A DNA stretch of 64,000 nucleotides. It comes from Marilutibacter aestuarii. GTDB taxonomy: Bacteria; Pseudomonadota; Gammaproteobacteria; Xanthomonadales; Xanthomonadaceae. Below are positions 53,338 to 62,600 of the stretch, piece by piece (position 1 is the stretch's first letter; every line of letters begins with the position of its first letter). Where the stretch lies: NCBI RefSeq assembly GCF_006546775.1, contig NZ_VICE01000133.1, forward strand, positions 1 through 64,000, given 5' to 3'. A program made the translations under genes and the position numbers. The notes under the pieces were generated by a model. That model searched no databases. It worked only from the letters and a program-made list of their open reading frames with translations, and was not told where the DNA came from.

Positions 53338-54198
53338 ATGACTACGATCATTGCCCCCCGCGTACACGACCTCGGCGGCTTCCAGGTACGGCGCGCGGTG
53401 CCGAGCCTGCAGGCGCGCAGCGTCGGTCCGTTCGTCTTCGTCGACCACATGGGACCGGCGACCTTCCAGCCGGGACAGGGCGTCGACGTGCGCCCCCACC
53501 CGCACATCGGACTGGCGACCGTGACCTTCCTGTGGTCGGGCTGCATCAACCACCGCGACACCCTCGGCAGCGACCAGGACATCCGGCCCGGCGACGTCAA
53601 CTGGATGACCGCCGGGCGTGGCATCGCCCATTCCGAACGCACTCCCGCCATCCTCCGGGAAGGCGAGCACCCGCTGCACGGCATGCAGACCTGGGTGGCG
53701 TTGCCCCTGTCCGACGAAGAGACCGCGCCGGCCTTCCACCACCACCCCGCCGACACATTGCCCGAGCTTCGTCACGACGGGCGCTGGCTGCGCATCGTCG
53801 CCGGCCGCGGCTACGGCGAGGAGTCCCCGGTGAGGGTCTTCGCCGACACCCTGTACGTGGCGATCGACCTGGACCCGGAGGCGGAAATGTTCCTCGAGGC
53901 CAGCCATCCGGAACGCGCGCTCTATGTCCTCGAGGGAGAGGCCCAGCTCGATGGCGCCGACATCCCCGACAAGCACCTGGTGGTGCTGGAGCCCGGCAGC
54001 CGCCCGCGGCTGCGGGCGCGCAGTCCGCTCAAGGCCATGTTGTTGGGTGGCGAACCCCTCGACCGTCCCCGCCACATGTGGTGGAACTTCGTGTCCAGCT
54101 CGCAGGAGCGGATCGAGCAGGCCAAGGAGGACTGGGTGGCCGGTCGTTTCGGCCGGATCGAGGGGGACGACGAGTTCATTCCGCTGCCGGAGCGCTGA
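53338..54198 (+). CDS. Pirin-family protein 1
   Basis: This 286-aa bicupin has the metal site in the N-terminal cupin: HPHIGLATVTF gives two His, and GRGIAHSERTP gives His and Glu. It has the pirin PVRVFADTLYVAIDL and MLLGGEPLDRPRHMWWNFVSSS. Bacterial pirins include quercetin dioxygenases and metabolic regulators, so no specific function is claimed. ATG 53338 is preceded by no strong Shine-Dalgarno. A second pirin is at 56626-57489. Confidence 0.92.
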   Translation: MTTIIAPRVHDLGGFQVRRAVPSLQARSVGPFVFVDHMGPATFQPGQGVDVRPHPHIGLATVTFLWSGCINHRDTLGSDQDIRPGDVNWMTAGRGIAHSERTPAILREGEHPLHGMQTWVALPLSDEETAPAFHHHPADTLPELRHDGRWLRIVAGRGYGEESPVRVFADTLYVAIDLDPEAEMFLEASHPERALYVLEGEAQLDGADIPDKHLVVLEPGSRPRLRARSPLKAMLLGGEPLDRPRHMWWNFVSSSQERIEQAKEDWVAGRFGRIEGDDEFIPLPER

Positions 54199-54312
54199 GG
54201 CAGGGCCGTAACATCTGAAACAATATCCGGTAAAATTTGTCAATCCCCTCGGAGTGTTTTATGGTCGGGTTGTGATCACCGGCCTGTTTTGGCCCTACAG
54301 GGGGGAATCCAG

Positions 54313-54768
54313 ATGAAGACGACGAGGGGAGTCCTGTTGCTCTGCGTGCTCGGATTGGGCGCCTGGAGCCAGGCAAATGCACAGACGGCGGCCGAAGGCT
54401 GCCCGATCCTGCCCGCCAGCACGGGCCTGACATGGGAATACAGCAGCGCCGGGGATGCGGACTTCTGCCGCGCCCTGCGCGAGGACGGCTCGGAAGCCTT
54501 CGGGATGTACATCAGCAAGAAGCCGGGCTTCGAGCCCAAGCGCGGCGATCGCGAGGAAGAAGGTCGCGTCGACGGCCAGCAGATCCACTGGTACCGCAGC
54601 GAACTGGCGGGCAAGCCGGACATCATCGCCCGCGAGACCCTGGTGAAGGTTGGGCGCGACCGCACGGCGCACATCTGGGTGCAGGCGGAGACGCAGGATC
54701 GCCTGAACCAGGCATTGCAGGCGACCCAGCTGCTGCAGTTCCCGAGCGCACAGCTCACCAGCAACTGA
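54313..54768 (+). CDS. Small secreted protein of unknown function
   Basis: This 151-aa protein starts MKTTRGVLLLCVLGLGAWSQANAQ, a clear signal peptide with cleavage near ANA-Q, giving about 128 mature residues. GGGGGG lies about 8 nt upstream. The mature part has two Cys (ILP preceded by a Cys, and FCRAL) that may form a disulfide, and a charged KKPGFEPKRGDREEEG segment. No family is recognised. The upstream 114 bp are unusually AT-rich for this genome (TAAAATTTGTCA near 54231-54242), consistent with a strong own promoter. A strong terminator follows, so the gene is monocistronic. Confidence 0.85.
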   Translation: MKTTRGVLLLCVLGLGAWSQANAQTAAEGCPILPASTGLTWEYSSAGDADFCRALREDGSEAFGMYISKKPGFEPKRGDREEEGRVDGQQIHWYRSELAGKPDIIARETLVKVGRDRTAHIWVQAETQDRLNQALQATQLLQFPSAQLTSN

Positions 54769-54795
54769 GCCCGCCTCCACGGCAATGCATCGAAA

Positions 54796-54822
54796 GCCGC
54801 CCCGCCGGGGCGGTTTTTTTTT
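54796..54822 (+). terminator. Rho-independent terminator of the secreted-protein gene
   Basis: CCGCCCC and GGGGCGG surround a 3-nt loop and are followed by T9, 28 bp after the stop codon. Confidence 0.93.
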
Positions 54823-54870
54823 CGCGCCCCAGCCAGTGTGCAAGCGCATGTCGCGGTTGACTCCAGCTCG

Positions 54871-54956
54871 CACGATGGGCTGCGCGAAGCGAAACCCGTC
54901 GGCGGCGGTGGACGTGAGCCACGGTGGGTATCGCCTTCGGCTCGACCCACCCTACG
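54871..54956. repeat. Diverged copy 3 of the 90-bp palindromic repeat
   Basis: This copy lacks a clean 5' GTAGG end but keeps GCGCGAAGCGAAACCC, CGGTGGGTATCGCCTTCGG and the 3' end GACCCACCCTAC. It has the same orientation as the other copies. The stretch 54769-55500 carries no gene and holds this copy, copy 4, the GTTGCC array and a second-family repeat. Confidence 0.7.
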
Positions 54957-54997
54957 GCTGCGCTGCAGCCGAATCCCCTCCGGCACCCCACACACAC

Positions 54998-55021
54998 CGT
55001 CATTCCAGCGAAGGCTGGAAT
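54998..55021. repeat. Short palindromic element (ATTCCAGC...GCTGGAAT type)
   Basis: ATTCCAGC and GCTGGAAT are separated by GAAG, preceded by CACCGTC and followed by CCAGCACC. It resembles the widespread short intergenic palindrome of the form GTCATTCCxGCGAAxGCxGGAATCC. It sits between copies 3 and 4 of the larger repeat. Confidence 0.6.
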
Positions 55022-55029
55022 CCAGCACC

Positions 55030-55119
55030 GTAGGATAGGTAGCGCCAAGCAAAACCCATCGTTCGTCTTGCGTGCAATCCCGCGATGGTGGGTTTCGCCT
55101 TTGGCTCTACCCACCCTAC
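55030..55119. repeat. 90-bp palindromic repeat, copy 4
   Basis: It starts GTAGGATAGGTAGCG and ends CTCTACCCACCCTAC, and is intact like copy 1. The central loop sequence differs (GTTCGTCTTGCGTGC), while both stems are kept. The GTTGCC array begins 5 bp after its end. Confidence 0.85.
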
Positions 55120-55123
55120 GAGG

Positions 55124-55182
<59 letters not shown>

Positions 55183-55348
55183 ATTTTGACCTCCGCGACT
55201 TTCAGGACGCCGAGGCACGCAGGGGACCGGTTCGGCGAAGCCGGACCGGCGGCCGATGGAGCCGGCGGTTTTGGTTCCTCTTGCCAAGACAAAAGGGATT
55301 CGCACACGCAGCGGGCGAAAGCCTTTGACTTTGCCCGCAATACGGAAA

Positions 55349-55380
55349 CCGGGTGCGCCTCGCTTACCCGGGCTACGCGG
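55349..55380. repeat. Second-family palindromic repeat, copy A
   Basis: CCGGGTGCGC-CTCGCTTACCCGGGCTACGCGG is the near-perfect reverse complement of the sequence at 57664-57695. Its core CCGGGT...ACCCGG is itself palindromic. It is of the widespread GTAGCCCGGGTAAGCGAAGCG type. Confidence 0.75.
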
Positions 55381-55500
55381 GGATCGGTGTCGATCTCGGT
55401 CTCCGGGATCGTCACGCCATGAACACACCAAGCTCACATGACCTCTAGTTTCATCCTGAATGGTGGCCAAACATGTTGGCTTTCTCGGGAGGGCAGGACC

Positions 55501-56235
55501 ATGATCAAGAGACTGGGTGCGGAGTTCATCGGTACGTTCTGGCTGGTGTTGGGAGGCTGCGGCAGCGCGGTGCTGGCGGCGAATTTCGGCGGGGATGGCA
55601 ATCCCCTCGGCATCGGCTTCCTTGGCGTCGCATTCGCGTTCGGCCTGACCGTACTTACCGGCGCCTATGCGCTGGGCCACATCTCGGGCGGCCACTTCAA
55701 TCCCGCCGTCAGCTTCGGCCTGTGGGCCGGTGGGCGTTTTCCGGCGCGCGACCTGTTGCCCTACATCGTCGCGCAGGTGCTGGGCGGCCTGTTCGCGGGC
55801 TTCATCCTCTGGCAGATCGCCAGCGGTTCGGCCGCGTTCGCGTCGGACCCGGCGGCGGCGGGCAATTTCGCCAGCAATGGCTACGGGACCCTTTCACCAG
55901 GCGGCTACACCGTCGCCGCCGCGTTCCTCTGCGAAGTGGTGATGACCGCCATGTTCCTGGTGATCATCATGGGAGCGACGCACAGTCGTGCCCCTGTCGG
56001 CTTCGCGCCGATCGCGATCGGCCTGGCACTGACCCTGATCCACCTGATCAGCATCCCGGTCACCAACACCTCGGTGAACCCGGCGCGGTCGACCGGCGTG
56101 GCCCTGTTCGCGGGCAGCGGCGCGATCTCGCAACTGTGGCTGTTCTGGCTGGCGCCGATCCTCGGCGGCCTCCTCGGCGGCGTCTTCTACCGCTGGCTGG
56201 GACCCGAGCGTCCCGACGTGGTCGGCGGCGCCTGA
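55501..56235 (+). CDS. aqpZ: Aquaporin Z
   Basis: This 244-aa water channel has six transmembrane helices and two NPA half-helices (GGHFNPAVS and [10 protein letters not shown]). The selectivity-filter residues match AqpZ: His in [10 protein letters not shown], Thr in VTNTS and Arg after the second NPA. This marks a water channel rather than a glycerol facilitator. The start [16 protein letters not shown] is the family N-terminus; upstream codons in the frame are not. The promoter must lie in the repeat-rich stretch before it. Confidence 0.96.
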   Translation: MIKRLGAEFIGTFWLVLGGCGSAVLAANFGGDGNPLGIGFLGVAFAFGLTVLTGAYALGHISGGHFNPAVSFGLWAGGRFPARDLLPYIVAQVLGGLFAGFILWQIASGSAAFASDPAAAGNFASNGYGTLSPGGYTVAAAFLCEVVMTAMFLVIIMGATHSRAPVGFAPIAIGLALTLIHLISIPVTNTSVNPARSTGVALFAGSGAISQLWLFWLAPILGGLLGGVFYRWLGPERPDVVGGA

Positions 56236-56255
56236 GCCCACGCGTGAGCGATGGT

Positions 56256-56280
56256 GAAGGCCGCGCAATGCGCGGCCTTC
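56256..56280. terminator. Bidirectional hairpin between aqpZ and the DUF3861 gene
   Basis: GAAGGCCGCGC and GCGCGGCCTTC form a perfect 11-bp stem with an AAT loop, between the convergent stops at 56235 and 56300. Confidence 0.75.
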
Positions 56281-56299
56281 GCTTTGCAGCCCTGCCCGT

Positions 56300-56626
56300 T
56301 CACTCCACCTGCTTCGCGGCGGCACGCGCCTTGCCTTCGTCCTTCAGGGCGCGGATGACCTCGCCCAAGGCGGGCTTGAACTGCTGCAGCAGGGCGTCCT
56401 GGCGATTGCGCAGCACGGCTTCGCCCAAGAGCTTGAGGCCCAGGGCGAACGCTGCCGCCTCGTCTTCGGTGCCGAAGCGACCCGTTGCGCGCTGGCGCTC
56501 GACGATCTCGAAGATGTCGTCATGGTTGCCGTCCTCGAACACCAGCGGCGGATGCAACGGGCCCTCCGCACGCGGCTGGGCCAGGTGCTCGAGGGTGACG
56601 CGGTAACGATGCTGGCGCACGGCCAT
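56300..56626 (-). CDS. DUF3861 family protein
   Basis: This 108-aa protein has the family pattern HRYRVTLEHLA, LVFEDGNHDDIFEIVERQRATGRFG, EAAAFALGLKLLGEAVLRNRQ and FKPALGEVIRALK. It is a small cytoplasmic protein of unknown function. Its ATG shares one base with the upstream pirin stop (TGATG), so the two are translationally coupled. Confidence 0.9.
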   Translation of the reverse strand: MAVRQHRYRVTLEHLAQPRAEGPLHPPLVFEDGNHDDIFEIVERQRATGRFGTEDEAAAFALGLKLLGEAVLRNRQDALLQQFKPALGEVIRALKDEGKARAAAKQVE

Positions 56627-57489
56627 CAGAAGCGGCCTTCCTGGAAGTCGATGAAGGCCTGCATGATCTCCTGCCGGCTGTTCATCACGAACGGGCCGTG
56701 GCGGACCACCGGTTCGCGCAGGGGGCGTCCCGCGACGAGGATCAGGCGCGACGGCGCGTCGCCGGCCTCGAGCACGACGCGCTCGCCACCCCCGAGCACC
56801 GCCAGGGTCTGTCCCGGCAGCTCACGGGCATCTTCGCCCTCGCCCAGCCGCACGCTGCCTTCGAAGGCATAGGCGAAAGCGCTGTGCCCGGCCGGCAGTT
56901 CGTACGCCCAGGTGGCCCCGGACTCCAGCGCGATGTCGAGGTAGACCGGATCGGTCGCCGGCTGTGCGATCGGACCGGCCACGCCATCGACTTCGCCGGC
57001 GATCACCTTGACGCCGACGCCCGGCGCCGGCGCGACCGACGGGATCCGCTCCGGCGCGAATTCCTGGTAGCGCGGCGCGGTCATCTTCTCCCGCGCAGGC
57101 AGGTTGACCCACAGCTGGAAGCCACGCATGCGGCCTTCTTCCTGCTCGGGCATCTCCGAGTGCACGAGGCCGCGGCCGGCGGTCATCCACTGCACGCTGC
57201 CGGGCACGAGGACGCCTTCGTTGCCGTGGTTGTCCTTGTGCCGCATGCGGCCGTCGAGCATGTAGGTCACGGTCTCGAAACCGCGATGCGGGTGGTCGGG
57301 AAAGCCGGCGAGATAGTCCTCGGGCTTGTCGGTCCCGAATTCGTCCAGCAGCAGGAACGGATCGAGGTCGGGCAGCATCGGGCTGCCGATGACGCGGGTA
57401 AGTCGCACGCCGGCGCCGTCCGAGGCGGGCTGGCCCCGGACCAGGCGGCTGGGATGCGCATTGCGGCTGGCGGTGGCTTGGGTGGACAT
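56626..57489 (-). CDS. Pirin-family protein 2
   Basis: This 287-aa bicupin has metal ligands in FPDHPHRGFETVTYML and GRGLVHSEMPE. It has the E. coli YhhW-like FQLWVNLPAREKMTAPRYQEF and C-terminal PVVRHGPFVMNSRQEIMQAFIDF. It is closer to the quercetinase-type pirins than pirin 1, and the two are clearly different subfamilies. It is coupled to the DUF3861 gene. The 250 bp behind its start contain only a palindromic repeat. Confidence 0.95.
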   Translation of the reverse strand: MSTQATASRNAHPSRLVRGQPASDGAGVRLTRVIGSPMLPDLDPFLLLDEFGTDKPEDYLAGFPDHPHRGFETVTYMLDGRMRHKDNHGNEGVLVPGSVQWMTAGRGLVHSEMPEQEEGRMRGFQLWVNLPAREKMTAPRYQEFAPERIPSVAPAPGVGVKVIAGEVDGVAGPIAQPATDPVYLDIALESGATWAYELPAGHSAFAYAFEGSVRLGEGEDARELPGQTLAVLGGGERVVLEAGDAPSRLILVAGRPLREPVVRHGPFVMNSRQEIMQAFIDFQEGRF

Positions 57490-57663
57490 GGTCTTGCCCT
57501 CGTGTCATGGGCCGGGATCGGCTGAGGACTAGGATGCGCGCGAATGCGGCGACCAGTCGCTGCATGTCGGCAGCGATTCGTTCCGCCAGCGGAACAATCA
57601 CCCTTCACCGACACTGAGAAGCCCTCAAATGTCACCAATTTTGCGAGTGACGGCGTGCGGGCG

Positions 57664-57696
57664 CCGCGTAGCCCGGGTAAGCGAAGCGCACCCGGG
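57664..57696. repeat. Second-family palindromic repeat, copy B
   Basis: CCGCGTAGCCCGGGTAAGCG-AAGCGCACCCGGG lies in inverse orientation to copy A at 55349-55380. The pair brackets aqpZ, the DUF3861 gene and pirin 2. Confidence 0.75.
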
Positions 57697-57739
57697 CTTC
57701 GATGCCAGCGCCCCGGCATGGGCAGAGCCGAAAGCGCCC

Positions 57740-59896
57740 TCAGCGACGCCTGAGCCGCCAGCAGCGATGGATGCGGCTGTTGCGGGCGAAATCGGGTGGT
57801 AGCGTCTCGGGGCTGATTTCTTCGCAGTCCGCGAAGGCCGCGACCGCCGCCTCGTCCATGCGGAAGCGGCGGAAATTGTTCGAGAAGTACGCCACGCCGT
57901 CCGGCGCGAGGTGCGTGACCACTCCACGCAGCAGGCGGACGTGCTCGGCCTGGATGTCGAAGTCCTGGGCGCGCTTGGAGTTGGAGAACGTGGGCGGATC
58001 GCAGAACACCAGGTCGTACTCGCCGCTGGTGGCCTCGAGCCACTCCATCACGTCGGCCTGGACCAGCTGGTGCAGGCGGCCGCCGATGCCGTTGGCGGCC
58101 AGGTTGTCGGCGCACCACTGCAGGTAGGTCGCGGAGAGATCGACGGTGGTGGTCGCGCGCGCACCGCCCACCGCGGCCTGCACGGTGGCCGCGCCGGTGT
58201 AGCCGAACAGGTTCAGGAACCGCGTGTCATCGGCCTCCTCGAACAGGCGCATGCGCAGGGGGCGGTGGTCGAGGAACAGTCCGGTGTCGAGGTAGTCGAA
58301 CAGGTTGACGCGCAGACGCGCCTCGCCCTCGCGCACCGGGAGGAACTCGCCGCGCGTGTCGAAGGTGCCGTACTTGCTGCCGCCCTTGCCACGTGCACGC
58401 GTCTTGAGCGCCAACTGCTCGCGCGGGACCTCGAAGACCTCGCGCGCGGCGGCCATCAGCTCGTTGCGACGGCGGCGCTGGTCGGCCTCGGGGATCGTCG
58501 CCGGCGCGGCGTATTCCTGGACGTGCAGGAAGGTGCGCGACGGCGACTCATCGGTCTCGTAGACGTCGATCGCGGCGGCGTACTCGGGCAGGTCGGCATC
58601 GTAGGCGCGGAAGCAGGTGATGCTCTCCTGCCGTCGCCAGGCCTTGAGCTTGCGCAGGTTGCGGCGCAGGCGGTTGGCCACCATCCGCGCACCCTCGTCC
58701 AGCTCCGGCCGGGATTCGACGACGCGCTGCGGCGGCGCCACCGGATCGACCGCGATCAGGCTGCACTCGATCGCGCCGTTGAACAGCTGGTAGACCTTCG
58801 CCGCGCGCAGGCCGGTGGCGCGTGCCAGTTCGGCGTCGCCGCAGAGCAGGCTCGCGCGCCAGGCCGGCACGGCACGGCGCAGCGCGTCGCCCAACGCGCG
58901 ATAAAGCGAAGGATCGGCCGCCAGGCGCGCATCGTAGGGCGGGTTGCAGACCACCAGCCCTCTCGCCGCCGGATGCGCGGGCAGGCGCTCGATGTCGGCG
59001 TGGTCCCAGGCGATCATCCCGGTCAGGCCGGCGAGCGAGGCGTTGTCGCGCGCGGCGCGGATCGCCGCCGGATCGCTGTCGCTGCCGAAGAAACAGGGGC
59101 GCAATGCGTTCATGCCGGCGGCCTCGCGCTGGCGCGCCTCGTCGACCAGGCGCTTCCACGCGTCGATATCAAAGCCCCGCCACCGCGTCGGTCGCATCGC
59201 CCCGTAACGCGACAGCCCGGGCGCGGCGTCGGCCGCCATCAGCGCGCCTTCGATCACCAGGGTGCCGCTGCCGCACATCGGGTCGAGCAGCGCGCCGCCC
59301 TCGGCATGGATCCGTGGCCATTGCCCGCGCAGGAGCACGGCGGCGGCCAGGGTCTCCTTCAGCGGTGCTTCGCCCTGGTGCTGGCGCCAGCCGCGGCGGT
59401 GCAACGGGCCGCCGCCGAGGTCGACCGAGAGGATCGCCCGCCCCTTGCGGATGACGAGGTTGAGCCGAAGGTCGGGCGCATCGAGGTCGACGTCCGGACG
59501 CTGCCCGCTGGCCTCTCGCATCACGTCGACGACGGCGTCCTTGACCCGTTGCGCCGCGTAGCGCTCATGGGTGATGGCATCGCCCGACACATGCGCGTCC
59601 ACGGCGAGGCTGTGCCCCGGCTCGAGGTGCTCGGTCCAGTCGATCGAGCGCGCGCCCGCGTACAGCGCCGCTTCGTCGGGGCAGTCGAACTCCAGCAGGG
59701 GCCACAGCACGCGGCTGGCCAGGCGCGACCACAGCACGGCCCGCTGCGCATCGACCAGGCGGCCGACGGCATTGACCCCGGCGACGGTGGCCTTGGCGCT
59801 CTCGCAGCCGAGGGCGGCCAGCTCGTCGGCCAGCAGGTATTCCAGCCCCTTGCCGCAACTGGCGAAAAAGCGCGCGGGCGCGGAGACGTCGTTCAT
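57740..59896 (-). CDS. rlmKL: Bifunctional 23S rRNA methyltransferase RlmKL
   Basis: This 718-aa protein makes m2G2445 and m7G2069 in 23S rRNA. N-terminal ferredoxin-like/THUMP region: about 5-155. RlmL methyltransferase: SAM motif [16 protein letters not shown] and catalytic [11 protein letters not shown]. RlmK methyltransferase in the C-terminal third: [20 protein letters not shown] and [13 protein letters not shown]. The length matches E. coli (702). The start [19 protein letters not shown] overlaps the hydrolase stop by ATGA, so it is coupled to it. Confidence 0.97.
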   Translation of the reverse strand: MNDVSAPARFFASCGKGLEYLLADELAALGCESAKATVAGVNAVGRLVDAQRAVLWSRLASRVLWPLLEFDCPDEAALYAGARSIDWTEHLEPGHSLAVDAHVSGDAITHERYAAQRVKDAVVDVMREASGQRPDVDLDAPDLRLNLVIRKGRAILSVDLGGGPLHRRGWRQHQGEAPLKETLAAAVLLRGQWPRIHAEGGALLDPMCGSGTLVIEGALMAADAAPGLSRYGAMRPTRWRGFDIDAWKRLVDEARQREAAGMNALRPCFFGSDSDPAAIRAARDNASLAGLTGMIAWDHADIERLPAHPAARGLVVCNPPYDARLAADPSLYRALGDALRRAVPAWRASLLCGDAELARATGLRAAKVYQLFNGAIECSLIAVDPVAPPQRVVESRPELDEGARMVANRLRRNLRKLKAWRRQESITCFRAYDADLPEYAAAIDVYETDESPSRTFLHVQEYAAPATIPEADQRRRRNELMAAAREVFEVPREQLALKTRARGKGGSKYGTFDTRGEFLPVREGEARLRVNLFDYLDTGLFLDHRPLRMRLFEEADDTRFLNLFGYTGAATVQAAVGGARATTTVDLSATYLQWCADNLAANGIGGRLHQLVQADVMEWLEATSGEYDLVFCDPPTFSNSKRAQDFDIQAEHVRLLRGVVTHLAPDGVAYFSNNFRRFRMDEAAVAAFADCEEISPETLPPDFARNSRIHRCWRLRRR

Positions 59897-60435
59897 GCGC
59901 GCCGGGACCGGCCCAGCGACGCCAGCAGCGCGGCGAAGGCCTCCGCGCTCGCGTCCACGTGCGAGGCCAGGCGATGGCTGTCGTCGACCAGCAGCAGGCG
60001 CGCGTGCCGCGTCTGCGCCCATGCGAACACGTCGCTGGCGGGGATCAGCTCGTCATGCCAGCCATGGACGATCGAGATCGGCACGTCGGCGGCTTCCAGT
60101 CGCGGCGCGTGGCCCATCTGCACCGGCGGCGCCATCAGGAACAGCCCGGCGACGGGCAACAGCGTCGACGCGCGCCCGGATATCCAGGCGCCGAGGCTCG
60201 AGCCCGCCAGTACCAGCGGTCCGCGCGCCGCGGCCGCATGCGCCAGGCCGATCAGGCGCTGCAGGCGGGCAGCCACGTCGCCCAGTTCGCTGACGTCGCG
60301 GCGGGCGTCCAGGTCGGTGTAATCGGGGCGATCATGGGTCCAGCCCAGGTGTTCGGCCGCCTCGGCAAGCGCGGTGACCTTGGTCGCGTCCGGGCCGCTC
60401 TCGAAGCCGTGCGACAGGATGCAGTGTCCGCGCAT
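59893..60435 (-). CDS. YqiA-like alpha/beta hydrolase
   Basis: This 180-aa small hydrolase has [14 protein letters not shown], nucleophile Ser in [11 protein letters not shown] (GxSxG), Asp in [11 protein letters not shown] and His in DDSHRLASH, giving a complete Ser-Asp-His triad. It is probably a soluble esterase of unknown substrate. It lies between the MOSC gene (2-bp gap) and rlmKL (ATGA overlap). Confidence 0.88.
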   Translation of the reverse strand: MRGHCILSHGFESGPDATKVTALAEAAEHLGWTHDRPDYTDLDARRDVSELGDVAARLQRLIGLAHAAAARGPLVLAGSSLGAWISGRASTLLPVAGLFLMAPPVQMGHAPRLEAADVPISIVHGWHDELIPASDVFAWAQTRHARLLLVDDSHRLASHVDASAEAFAALLASLGRSRRA

Positions 60436-60437
60436 GT

Positions 60438-60968
60438 TCAGCTGCCCTCGCCCACGGTGGCCGCGGCGTCCGCCGGCAGTGCCTCGACGGCGTCGCCCAG
60501 GCGCAGCGCGCCGCCTTCGACGATGCGCGCGCACAGCCCGCCCATGCCGCGCATGGCGTTGTAGCCGCCCGCGCCCAGCGCGTCTTCCATGCGCGAACAC
60601 GGATCGCAGGGTTCGGTGCCTTCCAGCACGGCGTCGCCGATGCGGAAGCGGCGTCCCTTCAATGCGACCAGCGGGATCCCGGAGACCACCAGGTTGCGGC
60701 GCAGGGTGGCCGGCGACACGGCGTCGTGTCCGGCCAGCGAGGCGATCGCGGGCAGGTGTTCGGCCTGGATGAGGGTCAGGCCGCGCTTGCCGCTGCCGCC
60801 GGCGTAGCGGTCGCCGACCAGGCCGGCGCCCGCGACCGCGCGGGCCTCTTCGACGGCGTCCATCGGCACGTCGCGGGCCGGGCGCAGGCCGATCCATTCG
60901 ACCCGACCGGACCGGGGCAGTCGGGCCATCAGCTGGCCCAGTGGGGAATCGGCGGGGGGCAGTTTCAT
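60438..60968 (-). CDS. MOSC-domain protein
   Basis: This 176-aa single-domain protein has GLVGDRYAGGSGKRGLTLIQAEHL, LRRNLVVSGIPL and GTEPCDPCSRME with the conserved Cys expected for molybdenum-cofactor sulfur handling. The start MKLPPADSPL is chosen as the only family-like one; there is open but unlikely sequence upstream. It is the first gene of MOSC-hydrolase-rlmKL and is divergent from ampD with 72 bp between starts. Confidence 0.9.
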   Translation of the reverse strand: MKLPPADSPLGQLMARLPRSGRVEWIGLRPARDVPMDAVEEARAVAGAGLVGDRYAGGSGKRGLTLIQAEHLPAIASLAGHDAVSPATLRRNLVVSGIPLVALKGRRFRIGDAVLEGTEPCDPCSRMEDALGAGGYNAMRGMGGLCARIVEGGALRLGDAVEALPADAAATVGEGS

Positions 60969-61040
60969 GCGGGGCTCGTGGCTGGACCGGCGGCGCGACC
61001 GCGCGCGGCGGGGACGGTGGCGAATGGTAGCATCCGGGCC

Positions 61041-61601
61041 ATGCCCGCCCCGCCGATCGTCCACTCGCCCCTGCCCTACGAGGCCCGGCTTCAGGCCCGG
61101 GACCGGGCCGCGATCGACCTCGTGGTGATCCACTGCACGGAACTGCCCGACCTGGCGACCGCGCGCGAGTTCGGCGAGCAGGTCCATTACGCCGGCAGTG
61201 GCACCGGCAACAGCGGGCACTTCTACATCGATCGCGACGGCAGCGTGCACCAGTACGTCGACATCGACCGCGTCGCCCACCACACGCGCGGCCACAACGC
61301 CCGCTCGATCGGCATCGAACTGGTCAACACCGGGCGCTGGCCGCGCTGGCTGGACGCGGAGCACCAGGCGATGGACGAGCCCTACGGCGAGGTGCAGGTC
61401 GCCGCCCTGCTGGGACTCCTGGAATCCCTGCGCGGGCAGCTCCCGGGACTGGCCTGGATCGCTGGCCACGAGGACCTGGACACGACCGAGGTCGAGGCCC
61501 GCGACGATCCCGGCAGGCGCGTGCGACGCAAGCGCGACCCGGGCCCACTGTTCCCCTGGAAGTCCGTACTGGCCACCTGCGGACTGCAGCGACTGGCCTG
61601 A
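61041..61601 (+). CDS. AmpD-like N-acetylmuramoyl-L-alanine amidase
   Basis: This 186-aa zinc amidase 2 has the zinc ligands His in VIHCTE, His in RVAHHTRG and Asp in RKRDPGPLFPW, and substrate-side GTGNSGHFYIDRDGSVHQYV and SIGIELVNTGRWPRW. There is no signal peptide, so it may act in cytoplasmic recycling of anhydro-muropeptides as AmpD does. Sequence and size fit AmpD, but paralogues exist, so no symbol is given. Confidence 0.9.
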   Translation: MPAPPIVHSPLPYEARLQARDRAAIDLVVIHCTELPDLATAREFGEQVHYAGSGTGNSGHFYIDRDGSVHQYVDIDRVAHHTRGHNARSIGIELVNTGRWPRWLDAEHQAMDEPYGEVQVAALLGLLESLRGQLPGLAWIAGHEDLDTTEVEARDDPGRRVRRKRDPGPLFPWKSVLATCGLQRLA

Positions 61602-61701
61602 TCGCGGGCGGGGCGGGCGCGCCGCCGGGCCCTGTCGCACCGTGCAGGGTGCGCGCAGGTCGCCGGCTATACTGGCCCGCCCTGACCGCCGACGCCCGCG
61701 C

Positions 61702-62598
61702 ATGAGCTCTGCCGTTTCCGAACTGATCGAACTGCTGTCGCTGGAGCGCCTCGAGGACAACCTGTTCCGTGGCCAGAGCCGTGACATCGGCACCAAGTAC
61801 GTGTTCGGTGGCCAGGTACTGGGCCAGGCCCTGTCGGCCGCGCAGGCGACGATGCAGGACCCGCGCGCCGCGCACTCGCTGCACGCCTATTTCCTGAAGG
61901 CGGGGGACATCCGCGCGCCGATCGTCTACCAGGTCGATCGCACCCGCGACGGCGGCAGTTTTTCGGTGCGCCGGGTCACCGCGATCCAGCATGGCCAGCC
62001 GATCTTCTTCCTCGCCGCCTCGTTCCAGAAGCACGAAGACGGCGCCGCGCACCAGTTGTCGATGCCCGAGGTCCCCAAGCCCGAGGACATCGCCCCGGCC
62101 CCGGCGGTACCCGACGAGGTGATGAAGACGCTGCCGACCAAGATCCAGCGCTGGCTCTCGCGCGGCGGCCCGTTCGAGTTCCGCCACGTCTATCCGCGCG
62201 ACGAGCTGCAGCCGCCCAAGCGCCCGCCTTACCAGCAGGTGTGGTTCCGCCTGGCGGAAAAGGTCGACGACGCGCCCGAACTGCACCGCGCGCTGCTCGC
62301 CTACGCCTCGGACTTCCACCTGCTCGGCACGGCCACTTTCCCGCACGGCATCAGCTACTACCAGCCCAACGTGCAGATGGCCTCGCTCGACCACGCGCTG
62401 TGGTTCCATCGTCCGTTCCGGGCCGACGACTGGCTGCTGTACTCGATCGACAGCCCCAGCGCGCAGGCCGGCCGCGGCCTTGCCCGCGGCCAGATCTTCG
62501 ATCGCGAGGGCCGCCTGGTGGCCAGCACCGCGCAGGAAGGCCTGATCCGCGTGGTCGAGGACGCGGCGGCCGCGCTGCACGTTCCGGCGAAGCACTGA
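61702..62598 (+). CDS. tesB: Acyl-CoA thioesterase II
   Basis: This 298-aa double-hotdog thioesterase hydrolyses medium- and long-chain acyl-CoA. It starts ELIELLSLERLEDNLFRGQS, then has VFGGQVLGQALSAAQ (Asp/Gln/Thr triad neighbourhood), HSLHAYFLKAGD, YASDFHLLGTA and the C-terminal GLARGQIFDREGRLVASTAQEGLIR. The length is close to E. coli TesB (286). It lies 2 bp before the next gene's start, implying an operon. Confidence 0.96.
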   Translation: MSSAVSELIELLSLERLEDNLFRGQSRDIGTKYVFGGQVLGQALSAAQATMQDPRAAHSLHAYFLKAGDIRAPIVYQVDRTRDGGSFSVRRVTAIQHGQPIFFLAASFQKHEDGAAHQLSMPEVPKPEDIAPAPAVPDEVMKTLPTKIQRWLSRGGPFEFRHVYPRDELQPPKRPPYQQVWFRLAEKVDDAPELHRALLAYASDFHLLGTATFPHGISYYQPNVQMASLDHALWFHRPFRADDWLLYSIDSPSAQAGRGLARGQIFDREGRLVASTAQEGLIRVVEDAAAALHVPAKH

Positions 62599-62600
62599 AC

